Below, in pieces: positions 46,365 through 55,356 of a DNA stretch of 64,000 nt. A model generated the notes under the pieces. It was not told the DNA's origin. It worked only from the letters and a program-made list of their open reading frames with translations, and searched no databases. Every line of letters begins with the position of its first letter. Position 1 is the first letter of the stretch. The position numbers were made by a program, and so were the translations under genes. Origin of the DNA: Citrobacter amalonaticus (GTDB taxonomy: Bacteria > Pseudomonadota > Gammaproteobacteria > Enterobacterales > Enterobacteriaceae); assembly GCF_018323885.1 (NCBI RefSeq), contig NZ_AP024585.1:1-64000 (forward strand). The letters are read 5' to 3'.

Positions 46365-46817
46365 ATGGTCTGGATAATGCTGGCCACACTGGCGGTGGTG
46401 TTTGTAGTCGGGTTTCGGATCCTCACTTCCGGATCCCGGCGGGCGATTCGCCGCTTGAGCGAGCGTCTGAATATTGATGTGGTGGCAGTAGAATCGATGA
46501 TCGATCAGATGGGAAAAGCGCAGGGAGAGGCATTTATGCAGTATCTCCACCGCCCCGACGAGTCCCATCTGCAAAACGCCGCTCAGGTCCTGTTGATTTG
46601 GCAAAGTGTCATTGTCGACGGCAGCGAGCAGAATCTGTTGCAGTGGCATCGTCTGCTGCAAAAGGCCCGACTGGCCGCGCCGATCACCGACGCGCAGGTG
46701 CGTCTGGCGCTCGGTTTCTTACGCGAGGTCGATCCAGACAGGCAGGACATCAATGCGTTCCAGATGCGTTACAACGCCTTTTTTCAGCCCGAGGACGGTG
46801 TGCACTGGCTGCACTAA
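46365..46817 (+). CDS. yicN: DUF1198 family protein YicN
   Basis: 150 residues: one N-terminal membrane helix (MVWIMLATLAVVFVVGFRIL) followed by a soluble helical domain containing NIDVVAVESMIDQMGKAQGEAFMQYL and VLLIWQSVIVDGSEQNLLQWH. Function unknown. I chose ATG 46365 to match the E. coli start; the frame is open to 46338. It follows adeQ by 52 bases on the same strand. Confidence 0.87.
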   Translation: MVWIMLATLAVVFVVGFRILTSGSRRAIRRLSERLNIDVVAVESMIDQMGKAQGEAFMQYLHRPDESHLQNAAQVLLIWQSVIVDGSEQNLLQWHRLLQKARLAAPITDAQVRLALGFLREVDPDRQDINAFQMRYNAFFQPEDGVHWLH

Positions 46818-46885
46818 GATCAATAGAGATGATGACTGTCATTGACTGAGCCGAGGATATTGATCATGAATCATGCCCTTCACTG

Positions 46886-47209
46886 TTACACCAGAACTTT
46901 TAATCCATGCTTCTGGACAACGCTCAGCAGTTTGAGGGACATCCCGCTGGGGCGTTTCGCGCCGCTCTCCCATTTTTGCACAGTTGACACGCTGGTGTTC
47001 AGGTAATGAGCAAACACGGGTTGGCTAACGTTGAATTTTTCGCGTAGTGCTTTAATTTCAAGTGGCAGGAGATCGTCGACCTGGCTCAGACAGGCTTTGT
47101 CGAAATTGCGCATCGTTTCCTGAGGGATTGCCTCAACGTTATATAACCCTGATGCTGCGCTGTGGATAGCTTCGAAGGCTGGGCTTTTAAAGTTATTTTT
47201 TACCGTCAT
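46886..47209 (-). CDS. HTH antitoxin of a RelE-type toxin-antitoxin pair
   Basis: 107 residues. The C-terminal half is an HTH (Xre/NadS type) domain: LREKFNVSQPVFAHYLNTSVSTVQKWESGAKRPSGMSLKLL. The N-terminal half is a likely toxin-binding segment (AFEAIHSAASGLYNVEAIPQETMRNFDKACL). Its start lies 17 bases inside the upstream toxin gene, so translation is coupled. Expected to bind its own promoter together with the toxin. Confidence 0.85.
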   Translation of the reverse strand: MTVKNNFKSPAFEAIHSAASGLYNVEAIPQETMRNFDKACLSQVDDLLPLEIKALREKFNVSQPVFAHYLNTSVSTVQKWESGAKRPSGMSLKLLSVVQKHGLKVLV

Positions 47210-47552
47210 CGCAAACCTCTACCAGTTCTTTACTCTTAATCAACGCCGTAATGTTGTCATCAGTCAAACGAGCGTAATGTTTTGCTAACTCACGAAAGCC
47301 CGCCAGTTCGTTGGCAGTAATATTTGTCATGTCCTGTTTGGCATACAAAAACGTGTAAAACCAGTGGTTGCCACCCTTCGCGAGGATAATCGCGCGGTCA
47401 CGGTTCTGGTTTAGGCGCTTTTTAAAAACGCCGCCTCCCAGATCGTCTGCCTGTCCCTGCAAAGTGGCTTCAATTGCCTGGCATAACGCCTCATCTTTGA
47501 TGGCATGGGCTTTTGCTTCCCTGGAAAACCATTTGGTTTTGAATACACGCAT
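47193..47552 (-). CDS. RelE-family (PF06296-like) toxin
   Basis: 119 residues, basic, starting MRVFKTKWFSREAKAHAIKDEAL, with GVFKKRLNQNRDRAIILAKGGNHWFYTFLYAK, which matches the core of the RelE/HigB-like mRNA interferase group. Toxin-first order with a 17-base overlap into the HTH antitoxin. I chose ATG 47552, whose AGGA lies 8 bases upstream; ATG 47561 has no room for a ribosome site. A dyad in the promoter region suggests autoregulation. Activity is inferred from family. Confidence 0.82.
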   Translation of the reverse strand: MRVFKTKWFSREAKAHAIKDEALCQAIEATLQGQADDLGGGVFKKRLNQNRDRAIILAKGGNHWFYTFLYAKQDMTNITANELAGFRELAKHYARLTDDNITALIKSKELVEVCDDGKK

Positions 47553-47575
47553 CGGAGACATCCTGTAACCGTAAG

Positions 47576-47594
47576 TATAGCACCTGGTGGTATA
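47576..47594 (-). promoter_or_regulatory. Autoregulatory dyad of the toxin-antitoxin operon
   Basis: TATAGCACCTGGTGGTATA is a 19-bp palindrome with one mismatched pair, 24 bases upstream of the toxin start on the minus strand, and overlaps a TATACT -10-like hexamer. Probable HTH antitoxin binding site. Confidence 0.6.
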
Positions 47595-47764
47595 TTATGT
47601 GTTTCAAAACGATGTTAACTAACCTTTTCGGTAGAAATTTCACCTTTGCGAAGCTTCTCGAAAGCGACAGTGCAAACAAAGAAAGTTGACAAAACGTTAA
47701 ATCCGTCACAATAAAAATGTTAAACTGCGTAACTTTCCCACCAGAAATCGACGCAGATTGCAAA

Positions 47765-48958
47765 ATGAGTGAATGTATCGAAGAGAAAACCCGCGCTGAT
47801 GTTGTCGCACGTCCAAACTGGTCGGCGGTGTTTGCCGTGGCGTTCTGTGTAGCCAGCCTGATTACCGTTGAGTTTTTACCCGTCAGTCTGTTAACGCCGA
47901 TGGCGCAGGATCTGGGTATCTCGGAAGGCGTTGCCGGACAGTCGGTGACCGTCACCGCGTTTGTCGCCATGTTTGCCAGCCTGTTTATCACTCAGATCAT
48001 TCAGGCCACTGACCGTCGCTACGTCGTGATTCTGTTCTCCTTGTTGCTGACCCTCTCCTGTCTGCTGGTCTCCTTTGCCGATTCCTTCGCGCTACTGCTG
48101 GTGGGACGCGCCTGTCTGGGACTGGCGTTGGGTGGATTCTGGGCGATGTCGGCCTCGCTGACCATGCGACTGGTTCCGCCGCGTACGGTGCCGAAAGCGT
48201 TGTCGGTGATTTTCGGTGCCGTCTCCATCGCGCTGGTCATTGCCGCTCCGCTGGGCAGTTTCCTGGGGGGAATCATCGGCTGGCGTAACGTCTTTAATGT
48301 GGCGGCGGTGATGGGCGTGCTGTGTATTGTCTGGTTGGTGAAATCGTTACCGTCGCTGCCCGGCGAGCCTTCTCATCAGAAGCAAAACATAGTCAGCCTG
48401 CTGAATCGTCCGGGAGTGATGGCGGGAATGATTGCCATCTTTATGTCCTTTGCCGGACAGTTTGCGTTCTTCACTTATATCCGCCCGGTGTATATGAACC
48501 TGGCGGGTTTTGATGTCGATGGCCTGACGCTGGTGCTGTTAAGCTTTGGGATCGCCAGTTTTGTCGGCACCTCGTTGTCGTCGGTGATTCTCAAACACTC
48601 AGTTAAACTGGCGCTGGCCGGTGCGCCGCTGGTGCTGGCGCTGAGTGCGCTGGTGCTGACTCTGTGGGGCAGCGACAAGATCGTCGCGGCAAGCATTGCG
48701 ATTATCTGGGGGCTGGCGTTTGCGCTGGTGCCGGTGGGATGGTCAACGTGGATCACCCGATCGCTCGCCGATCAGGCAGAAAAGGCTGGATCCGTCCAGG
48801 TCGCCGTGATCCAGCTTGCCAATACCTGTGGGGCCGCGGTGGGAGGCTATGCACTCGATAACCTTGGCCTGCTGTCGCCCCTGATACTCTCCGGCAGCCT
48901 GATGCTGCTGACGGCGCTTCTGGTGGCAGCGAAAGTTCGCATAAAGGGTATGCAATGA
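47765..48958 (+). CDS. nepI: Purine ribonucleoside efflux pump NepI
   Basis: MFS (DHA1-type) exporter of inosine and other purine ribonucleosides. 397 residues, 12 helices, [31 protein letters not shown] near 35 and the helix 4-5 segment [23 protein letters not shown] near 115. I chose ATG 47765 (MSECIEEK), in line with E. coli; the frame is open to 47717. A short terminator and a REP cluster follow. Functionally close to the ade/adeQ genes upstream (purine theme). Confidence 0.93.
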   Translation: MSECIEEKTRADVVARPNWSAVFAVAFCVASLITVEFLPVSLLTPMAQDLGISEGVAGQSVTVTAFVAMFASLFITQIIQATDRRYVVILFSLLLTLSCLLVSFADSFALLLVGRACLGLALGGFWAMSASLTMRLVPPRTVPKALSVIFGAVSIALVIAAPLGSFLGGIIGWRNVFNVAAVMGVLCIVWLVKSLPSLPGEPSHQKQNIVSLLNRPGVMAGMIAIFMSFAGQFAFFTYIRPVYMNLAGFDVDGLTLVLLSFGIASFVGTSLSSVILKHSVKLALAGAPLVLALSALVLTLWGSDKIVAASIAIIWGLAFALVPVGWSTWITRSLADQAEKAGSVQVAVIQLANTCGAAVGGYALDNLGLLSPLILSGSLMLLTALLVAAKVRIKGMQ

Positions 48959-48962
48959 CCTC

Positions 48963-48979
48963 AACCCTCTTTGAGGGTT
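48963..48979 (+). terminator. Terminator hairpin of nepI
   Basis: AACCCTC-TTT-GAGGGTT followed by CCTTC; weak T run. Confidence 0.6.
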
Positions 48980-48983
48980 CCTT

Positions 48984-49106
48984 CACGTAGGCCGGTTAAG
49001 GCGTTAACGCCGCCATCCGGCATTATGCCCGGTAGCGCGTTGCTTACCGGGCCTACGTGACTGTAGGCCGGATAAGGCAGTTATGCCGCCATCCGGCATA
49101 ACGCAA
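48984..49106. repeat. BIME cluster of three REP units
   Basis: GTAGGCCGG(T/A)TAAGGC units with facing GCCATCCGGC, then GCCCGGTAGCGCG...TTACCGGGCCTACG and a third unit ending GCCATCCGGCATAACGC. It fills most of the gap between nepI and the convergent porin gene. Confidence 0.9.
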
Positions 49107-49115
49107 TAATGCCAA

Positions 49116-50495
49116 TCAGAACCACGCTTCCCACATCGCGCCGACGTTGAAATCGTCCAGCGTTTCGTCATCTGTGCCGTTCACACGGGCGGTGCGGTCG
49201 TTATCCACTTTGCCGCCGGTGACATAGAAGCGCAGCATTGGACGGAATTCCGGTCCCATCGCAATCGACATGTTCTGCGACAGCGTCAGCTTCCAGCCTT
49301 TGTTATCGCCGCCGTTGTCATAATCGACACGCTGATAGCCTGCTTCCAGCCAGGTGGAATGCACGTCGTTCCAGAAGTACATTGGACGCACAATGGCACC
49401 GTAGTTCTTACGATTTTCACTCTGATCGGCACTGTTATCGTAGTCATGGAATGCCAACAGGTATTCAACCTGCGCCTGCTGCGTAAACTTATGGCTTCCT
49501 TCGAAGCTGGCGTAAATCGCGGTCAGGTCGTCGGTTTTGTTGTAAACGCTGTTGTCGGAGTTATCAGAGTAACGGGCGATCACTTTGTTGACGCCGCTGT
49601 CATTGGTATGGCTCACCACAAACGCGCCCTGCCAGGCCTTCAGGCGATCGTCGGTGTCGACGGCTTTCGAGTCAAAGCCGTAGTTGGCGTAGATTTCCAG
49701 ATCCAATGGACCGAGTTTCATGCCGTGAATTTTTGAGGTAACGGCGTAGTTTCCTTTATCACCGGTGCCGGAACCGCCGGTACAGGTGATACGTGACGGG
49801 TTGGCTTCATCTTCCATCACTTCGGGGCTGCACGATTCAACGGCGGCCACGGTGGCCACGTCAAACTGTACGCCGCCAATATCGAAGTTCTTCACCCCGG
49901 CACCCTGGCCGTCGTGGTTCATCCAGAAGTAGTCGTTGATCCCCTGTTGCGGACGCTGGTGGAAGTCGCGACCGGCCCAGATATAGGCGTTCGGGTTGGA
50001 TTCCAGGACGTTGGTGACTCCCGCGTAAGCTTTCTTGAGGTTCACCTCGTCGCCCCAGTGGTCGATCATCACGTTGATATCCCAGATCGCGCCGTTGTCG
50101 CCTTTGAACGCTTTGGAGAGCTGGAATTCGCCGCCGTTGCCTTCGTTACCCAGACGACCAATGGCGGATGCGCCGTTATAGGAACCATCAACGCCCACAT
50201 ATTTCTGATCGCCACTCTGGAACTGCGCGCCATAACGTGCATAGCCGCTGAATTTCACACCGAACGGGATGGCCATATCCGGTGACTGTGCGGCGCTTTG
50301 CGGCTCGTTAATGATATCGGTTTTTTTCGCCACAGCAGCGTCCATTTTCGCCTGTCGTTCCGCAAGGGCTTTATCTACGGCTTTGGCGACGATGGCGTCG
50401 ATTTGTTCCTGAGTAAATTCCTGCGCGAGTACAGAAATTGGGCAAAGCGCGGCCACGACCGCCATGGCTAATGGAAGTTTTTTTATCATGTTCAT
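49116..50495 (-). CDS. LamB-family carbohydrate porin of the beta-glucoside locus
   Basis: 459 residues: Sec signal peptide (MNMIKKLPLAMAVVAALCPISVLA, cut before QEF), an N-terminal coiled-coil-like segment (about 25-65, Ala/Lys/Glu-rich) as in ScrY and BglH, then a LamB-type beta-barrel starting FSGYARYGAQFQSG and ending in Trp-Phe, the terminal aromatic needed for assembly. ANAYIWAGRDFHQR-type and IWDINVMIDHWG segments are maltoporin-like. It lies last in the block; a 200-bp gap after the IIA gene may hold its own promoter. Likely admits beta-glucosides through the outer membrane. Confidence 0.85.
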   Translation of the reverse strand: MNMIKKLPLAMAVVAALCPISVLAQEFTQEQIDAIVAKAVDKALAERQAKMDAAVAKKTDIINEPQSAAQSPDMAIPFGVKFSGYARYGAQFQSGDQKYVGVDGSYNGASAIGRLGNEGNGGEFQLSKAFKGDNGAIWDINVMIDHWGDEVNLKKAYAGVTNVLESNPNAYIWAGRDFHQRPQQGINDYFWMNHDGQGAGVKNFDIGGVQFDVATVAAVESCSPEVMEDEANPSRITCTGGSGTGDKGNYAVTSKIHGMKLGPLDLEIYANYGFDSKAVDTDDRLKAWQGAFVVSHTNDSGVNKVIARYSDNSDNSVYNKTDDLTAIYASFEGSHKFTQQAQVEYLLAFHDYDNSADQSENRKNYGAIVRPMYFWNDVHSTWLEAGYQRVDYDNGGDNKGWKLTLSQNMSIAMGPEFRPMLRFYVTGGKVDNDRTARVNGTDDETLDDFNVGAMWEAWF

Positions 50496-50695
50496 GGTTA
50501 TCTCATTTACGTTTTATCCTTCAGTTTGCATTAAGCATCCTGAATAGATGAGCGCATTAATTTATTTTAAGATAATAACCATCCCGCCTCGGTGTAATTC
50601 GCTATCACCAAAACAAGTTGATCTGTTATTTATATAGAGGTACAGGTAATATTTATTTAATCGTAGTGACGTCTCCGTTTATTATTTAATTCAAA

Positions 50696-50998
50696 TTAAC
50701 GTTGATAGAGGTGAATAATTTCTTCTGACAATTCGCGAGCTAACAGCGATGTCATTAAGTGATCCTGCGCATGCACCATAATTAACGTCATAGGTTGCCG
50801 GGCTTCCCCGGCATCCTGTTCGATCAATTTGGTTTGCATGTGGTGAGCCTGACGGGCGTAGCCGTCAGCCTCCCGAAGCAGGCTTTTCGCTTCGTCAATG
50901 TTGCCTGCGCGCGCGGCATGCAGCGCCTCGAAGCACAGACTACGGGACTGTCCGGCATTGACGATAATTTCCATTACTGCTTCTTCTAATGCAATCAT
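50696..50998 (-). CDS. PTS lactose/cellobiose-family EIIA
   Basis: 100 residues, all helical (ChbA/LacF type), with phospho-accepting His76 in LIMVHAQDHLM and the conserved HHMQTKLIEQDAG segment. Passes phosphate from HPr to the EIIB encoded upstream at 53758-54072. It starts 12 bases after the GH1 stop, with an AAGAG site. Confidence 0.9.
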   Translation of the reverse strand: MIALEEAVMEIIVNAGQSRSLCFEALHAARAGNIDEAKSLLREADGYARQAHHMQTKLIEQDAGEARQPMTLIMVHAQDHLMTSLLARELSEEIIHLYQR

Positions 50999-51010
50999 TG
51001 TCTGTATCTC

Positions 51011-52393
51011 TTAATCGAATCCATTGTGTTCGGCGGTATTAGCGAACCACTCGCCGCTCTTTTTCACCGTACGTTTTTGCGTGTCTAAATCTAACTGTAC
51101 AAAGCCATAGCGGTTTTTATATCCGTTGAGCCATGACCAGTTATCAATAAAGGTCCACATATGGTAGCCAAGACAATGGCAGCCCTCGCTAATGCCTTTA
51201 TGCAGCCATTTAAGATGTTCAGAAACAAATTCAATACGGTAGTTGTCGTTAATTTGTCCATCCTGAATAAAGCGCTGTTCGTTTTCTACGCCCATTCCGT
51301 TTTCAGAAATAAAGCAGCGCGGGTTGCCGTAATTATCACGCAGGTTCGTAATAATATCGTAAATACCCGGCTCATAAATTTCCCACCCGCGATAAGGGTT
51401 CATTTTGCGGCCTGGCATTTCGTAGTAATCAAACAACCACTCCGGCATAAAAGGCGCATTCAGATTGACTGCGGTATCACGGCATTTCACCCGACGCGGC
51501 TGGTAGTAGTTAATCCCCAGCAGGTCGATTTTGCCATCGGCAATCAGCTGTGCGTCACCCGGTTGGCAGGCTGGCAACTGATCGTACTCTTTTAGCAATG
51601 CCACCAGATCCGCCGGATATTCCCCTTTCAGCACCGGGTCGAGGAAACTACGATTAAACAGCAGATCGGCATGGTGCGCGGCTTTCACATCCGCCGGATG
51701 TTGTGAACGCGGATAGGAAGGCGTCAGGTTGAGCACCACGCCAATTTCCCCATCGTTGTTGCCCGCGCGGTAAGCGCGAACCGCCGTCGAGTGGGCCAGC
51801 ACGGTGTGATACGCCACGGTCGCCGCACGCCTGAAATCCACTACGTTCGGGTAATGGAAGTCATACAGATAGCCGCCTTCCACTGGCACAATTGGCTCAT
51901 TGAAGGTGAACCAGTGCTTAACGCGGTTGCCGAACAATTTGAAACACGTCTGCGCGTAGCGGCCAAAGGCCTCCACGACGTCACGGTTTTCCCAACCGCC
52001 TTTTTCCTGCATCACCATCGGCATGTCGAAGTGAAACAGCGTGATAAACGGCGTGATGCCCTGCGCCAGCAGTTCGTCAATGACATTGTTATAGAACGCC
52101 ACCGCCTCAGGATTCACCTCGCCCGTACCGTCAGGAATCAGGCGTGACCAGCTTAGCGAGGTACGGAAGCTGTTATGTTTTAACTGCTTCAACAGCGCGA
52201 TGTCCTGTTTCCAGTGCTGATAAAACGTCGAGGTGTTCGCCGGGCCAACCCCCTGATGGAAACGACCTGGCTGGCGGTCGAACCACACATCCCATGTGGT
52301 CTGGCTTTTGCCGCCGTTCAGGCTATCCCCTTCGGTTTGCAGCGCTGAGCAGGCACTGCCCCACCAGAAGTTTTCAGGAAAACGGTATCTCAT
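51011..52393 (-). CDS. 6-phospho-beta-glucosidase (GH1)
   Basis: Cytoplasmic hydrolase that cleaves phosphorylated beta-glucosides delivered by the PTS genes around it. 460 residues, a GH1 (beta/alpha)8 barrel: FPENFWWGSACSALQTEG start, acid/base Glu in WFTFNEP near 165 and nucleophile Glu in FISENGMG near 363; the C-terminal YKNRYGFVQLDLDTQKRTVKKSGEWF stretch has the Lys/Tyr pocket typical of 6-phospho specificity. I chose ATG 52393 (MRYRFPENF), preceded by AAGGAG; an upstream ATG at 52414 overlaps the IIC stop. Cellobiose, arbutin and salicin phosphates are possible substrates. Confidence 0.92.
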   Translation of the reverse strand: MRYRFPENFWWGSACSALQTEGDSLNGGKSQTTWDVWFDRQPGRFHQGVGPANTSTFYQHWKQDIALLKQLKHNSFRTSLSWSRLIPDGTGEVNPEAVAFYNNVIDELLAQGITPFITLFHFDMPMVMQEKGGWENRDVVEAFGRYAQTCFKLFGNRVKHWFTFNEPIVPVEGGYLYDFHYPNVVDFRRAATVAYHTVLAHSTAVRAYRAGNNDGEIGVVLNLTPSYPRSQHPADVKAAHHADLLFNRSFLDPVLKGEYPADLVALLKEYDQLPACQPGDAQLIADGKIDLLGINYYQPRRVKCRDTAVNLNAPFMPEWLFDYYEMPGRKMNPYRGWEIYEPGIYDIITNLRDNYGNPRCFISENGMGVENEQRFIQDGQINDNYRIEFVSEHLKWLHKGISEGCHCLGYHMWTFIDNWSWLNGYKNRYGFVQLDLDTQKRTVKKSGEWFANTAEHNGFD

Positions 52394-52413
52394 TGTTCTG
52401 ACTCCTTGATTCA

Positions 52414-53745
52414 TTATGAGTTGCTACGGGCAGCGTTCGCCACGGAGACGGCATCCTGGGCTTTTTGCTCTTCTGTTTTCATCAGGGAACGTTCGTAAGC
52501 ACGCAGGAACGGGAGGTAAATCAACGCTGACATCACCATGCAGATCAGGCACATCACCACCGGACTAAAAGCCCAGTTTGCCGCCCACGATGCGCCAATC
52601 GGTGCGGGCGTGGTCCACGGTGTCAGTGACACCACCTGATCCAGCCAGCCCAGACGGGTCGCTGTGTAAGCCAGTACGGCGTTGATCATGGGCACGAAGA
52701 CGAACGGGATAAACAGCATCGGGTTCATGATGATCGGCGCACCGAACAGAATAGGCTCATTAATGTTGAAGAAGCTAGGGACAATCCCCATTTTGCCAAT
52801 AGTCCGCAGATGGGTAACGCGACTGCGCAGCAGCAGGAAGGCCAGCGGTAAAGTCGAGCCCACACCGCCGATCAGCAGGTAGTGATCCCAGAAACCTTGC
52901 AGATAAACATGCGGCAATGCGACACCCGCTGCAAGGGCAGCCTGGTTTGCCGACAGGTTTGCCATCCAGAACGGGTTCATAATGCCCGTGACGATCAGTG
53001 AGCCGTGGATACCGGCAAACCAGAAAATCTGGCACATCAGAACCGAAAGCAGGATTGCCGGCAGGGAATCAGAGGCTGAAACCAGCGGTGCCAGCAGGTG
53101 CATAATCGCCTGCGGAATAATCATTCCGGTCTGCGCTTCAATAAACAGGTTTAGCGGATGAAGTGTCGCAATGACCACCAGAACCGGAATGAGGATTTCA
53201 AACGAACGGGCGACGCCGGTCGGGACCTCTTTCGGCAGACGGATCGTGATGTTGTGCTGCTTCAACCATGCATAGACGCGGGTGGAATAGATGGCGGTGA
53301 TCAGCGCGGTAAAGATCCCCTGACCGGAAAGGTACTGCGTGGAGATTTTCCCGTCGGCATACGGCGCGGCGACGAGCAAAAAGGCCATAAACGCCAGCAG
53401 GCCGGACATAATCGGATCGAGATTAAACTGACGCCCCAGACTGGCGCCAATTCCCACGGAGATGAAGAACGTCATAACGCCCATGCTGAGGTTAAACGGC
53501 AGCATCAGCTGTTCACGGTATGTGGCGGAAAAATCGAGCCAGCCACGGGCAAAACTATTGGTGGTTTCGGCAGAGAATGGCGGAAAAATAAACACCAGCA
53601 TGAACGAGCCGATGATCATAAACGGCAGCGCCGCGGTAAAACCATCACGAATCGCAATCACATATTTCTGCTGGCCCAGTTTACCGGCAAGAGGCGTGAT
53701 GGATTGTTCTATGACAGCAACCATTGACTGATATAACGAACTCAT
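52414..53745 (-). CDS. PTS lactose/cellobiose-family EIIC
   Basis: 443 residues, about 10 helices, of the CelB/ChbC group: YVIAIRDGFTAALPFMIIGSFMLVFIFPP near 28 and the substrate-site region FNINEPILFGAPIIMNPMLFIPF near 330 with conserved Asn-Glu-Pro. Membrane channel partner of the IIB and IIA proteins encoded alongside. It ends one base into the overlap with an in-frame upstream ATG of the GH1 gene. Starts 12 bases after IIB. Confidence 0.92.
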   Translation of the reverse strand: MSSLYQSMVAVIEQSITPLAGKLGQQKYVIAIRDGFTAALPFMIIGSFMLVFIFPPFSAETTNSFARGWLDFSATYREQLMLPFNLSMGVMTFFISVGIGASLGRQFNLDPIMSGLLAFMAFLLVAAPYADGKISTQYLSGQGIFTALITAIYSTRVYAWLKQHNITIRLPKEVPTGVARSFEILIPVLVVIATLHPLNLFIEAQTGMIIPQAIMHLLAPLVSASDSLPAILLSVLMCQIFWFAGIHGSLIVTGIMNPFWMANLSANQAALAAGVALPHVYLQGFWDHYLLIGGVGSTLPLAFLLLRSRVTHLRTIGKMGIVPSFFNINEPILFGAPIIMNPMLFIPFVFVPMINAVLAYTATRLGWLDQVVSLTPWTTPAPIGASWAANWAFSPVVMCLICMVMSALIYLPFLRAYERSLMKTEEQKAQDAVSVANAARSNS

Positions 53746-53757
53746 AATGACACCTTT

Positions 53758-54072
53758 CTAATGTGCCGCTTCAATCAGCGACAGAGCAAAATCCAGCACC
53801 TTGTCACCGCGTTGCATTCCGTAATCCTGCATATCAATGGCTTTTACGGGGATGTTTTGGGTGGCAGCCTTCTCTGAGAGCGTGTTAAGCATGTATTTTA
53901 CCTGGGGGCCAAGTAACACCACCTGGTAGTTTGGAAACTGAATGTCAAATTCGGAAACGCCATATGCATCAATTTGTACTGGCAGCTTCCGCTCTTCTGC
54001 GGCTTCGACCATTTTACGAACCAGCAGACTGGTGGACATCCCTGCAGAGCAACACAACATAATCCTGAACAT
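53758..54072 (-). CDS. PTS lactose/cellobiose-family EIIB
   Basis: 104 residues with the P-loop-like phosphocysteine site: Cys8 in MLCCSAGMSTSLLVRKM. First gene of the operon IIB-IIC-GH1-IIA(-porin), downstream of a perfect LacI-type palindrome at 54128-54141. Confidence 0.92.
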   Translation of the reverse strand: MFRIMLCCSAGMSTSLLVRKMVEAAEERKLPVQIDAYGVSEFDIQFPNYQVVLLGPQVKYMLNTLSEKAATQNIPVKAIDMQDYGMQRGDKVLDFALSLIEAAH

Positions 54073-54127
54073 TATTAACCATCCTCAAAATGTAAAAACT
54101 TATTGCGAGTCTGATTTGATATCATAC

Positions 54128-54141
54128 GGAAACCGGTTTCC
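54128..54141. promoter_or_regulatory. LacI-type operator of the beta-glucoside operon
   Basis: GGAAACCGGTTTCC, a perfect 14-bp palindrome, with a central CG typical of LacI-family operators. It lies 56 bases upstream of the IIB start; a TATGAT -10-like hexamer on the minus strand lies right next to it. Confidence 0.75.
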
Positions 54142-54245
54142 ATACGAAGCAAACGGAACTGTGACAACCGTCAAGATCTTATTCTTATAAGGCTAATTAT
54201 TTGGATTTAGCTCACGGTTTTGTCGCTATTTCACGCTTTTTGAGT

Positions 54246-54266
54246 GGAAACGGAAAATCGGTTTCC
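54246..54266. promoter_or_regulatory. Second LacI-type half-pair upstream of lacI-type gene
   Basis: GGAAAC at 54246-54251 and GTTTCC at 54261-54266, the same half-sites as the perfect operator, but 9 bases apart, with a further GGAAAA between. It overlaps a TTTCCA/TATACT (54262-54267, 54285-54290) promoter for the regulator, suggesting autorepression. Confidence 0.55.
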
Positions 54267-54364
54267 ATGAAAAAAGGAAACGGCTATACTGCAGATGGTG
54301 AATATTTGAGCCAGTGTTAAATTCAGGATTAAAGGAGCCAGGCAGGCTCTGTCAGGGGAGAATG

Positions 54365-55321
54365 ATGTCTACTATCAACGATGTATCGCGTTTGGCTGGC
54401 GTGTCTAAAGCCACGGTGTCGCGCGTGTTGAGCGGATCGCGTGGCGTGAAGGAAGCCAGTCGCCTTGCCGTGTTAAAGGCGGTGGATGAGCTGAACTATC
54501 GTCCGAATGTGATTGCCCAGTCACTGCTCAGTCAGAGCACCGGTTGCATAGGCGTAATTTGTGCGCAGGACAACATCAACCAGACGACGGGCTACCTTTA
54601 CGCGCTGGAAAAGCACTTGAGCCAGCATCAGAAACATTTGTTGCTTCGTTTTGCCAACACCAAAGCGGAAGTGATGAGCGCCCTCGATGAATTAAGCTGC
54701 GGCTTGTGCGACGACGTACTGATTATTGGTGCGCGCTTCCCGCTGAATATCAGCCAGGAAAACGTCATTCTGGTGGACTGTCTGGAAGCGGGCGATGATG
54801 TGACCAGTATTCAGTTTGACCATGCCTTTGCCACCGAAACGGCCTGTAACTACCTGATTAGCCAAAATCGTCGGCAAATTGCTCTCATCCATCCTGAAGG
54901 CATGGGGTTTTCCGAACAGGTGTTGCTCGGTTACAAACATGCGCTGGAGAAGAATTTCCTGCCCTTTAATCGCAACCTGGTCTTTATGGAAGCGACGTCT
55001 TCTTCGGTGGCGTTGCAAGAGCTGTTAAATAACGCCTCCACGCTTAACTTTAACGCGCTGCTGGTGGCGGATGAGCAGCAGGCTCAGCGGGTGATCCCGC
55101 AATTGCAGGCGTTTAATAAGTCGGTTCCTGAAGACATTATGATCTTCAGCCTTGCCGGTTCGCTACATCTTCCGGGGATCCCGACCATCCCGGCAATCGA
55201 ATACTCCATGGATGCGATGGCGGCGCGGATAGTCAGTTGGTTGAATGAAAAAACGCAAAGCATGTTGGGATCGTATGTGTTGCGCGGCGACTTAATCATC
55301 CCGGATATTCGCCAGCGGTAA
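54365..55321 (+). CDS. LacI-family repressor of the beta-glucoside operon
   Basis: 318 residues: N-terminal HTH and hinge (MSTINDVSRLAGVSKATVSRVLSGSRGVKEASRLAVLKAVDELNYRPNVIA, of which STINDVSRLAGVSKATVSRV is the HTH) and a periplasmic-binding-like ligand domain (about 60-318). It is divergent from the IIB gene, with LacI-type operators in the shared 292-bp region. ATG 54365 has GGGGAG with spacing of about 5; ATG 54362 is one codon earlier. Inducer probably a phosphorylated or free beta-glucoside (inference). Confidence 0.85.
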   Translation: MSTINDVSRLAGVSKATVSRVLSGSRGVKEASRLAVLKAVDELNYRPNVIAQSLLSQSTGCIGVICAQDNINQTTGYLYALEKHLSQHQKHLLLRFANTKAEVMSALDELSCGLCDDVLIIGARFPLNISQENVILVDCLEAGDDVTSIQFDHAFATETACNYLISQNRRQIALIHPEGMGFSEQVLLGYKHALEKNFLPFNRNLVFMEATSSSVALQELLNNASTLNFNALLVADEQQAQRVIPQLQAFNKSVPEDIMIFSLAGSLHLPGIPTIPAIEYSMDAMAARIVSWLNEKTQSMLGSYVLRGDLIIPDIRQR

Positions 55322-55334
55322 AGTTCATTATCGG

Positions 55335-55356
55335 GCGTGAAGCGCGGGCTTCACGC
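55335..55356. terminator. Bidirectional hairpin between the LacI-type gene and yicS
   Basis: Perfect 9-bp stem GCGTGAAGC / GCTTCACGC with a 4-base loop between two convergent genes. Lacks a T run, so termination is uncertain. Confidence 0.45.

Noticed and set aside
48984..49106. Repeated 20-30-bp units that could be read as a small CRISPR array
   Set aside because: They are inverted REP units with the standard GCCGGATAAGGC sequence, not direct repeats with unique spacers; no cas genes are in the window.
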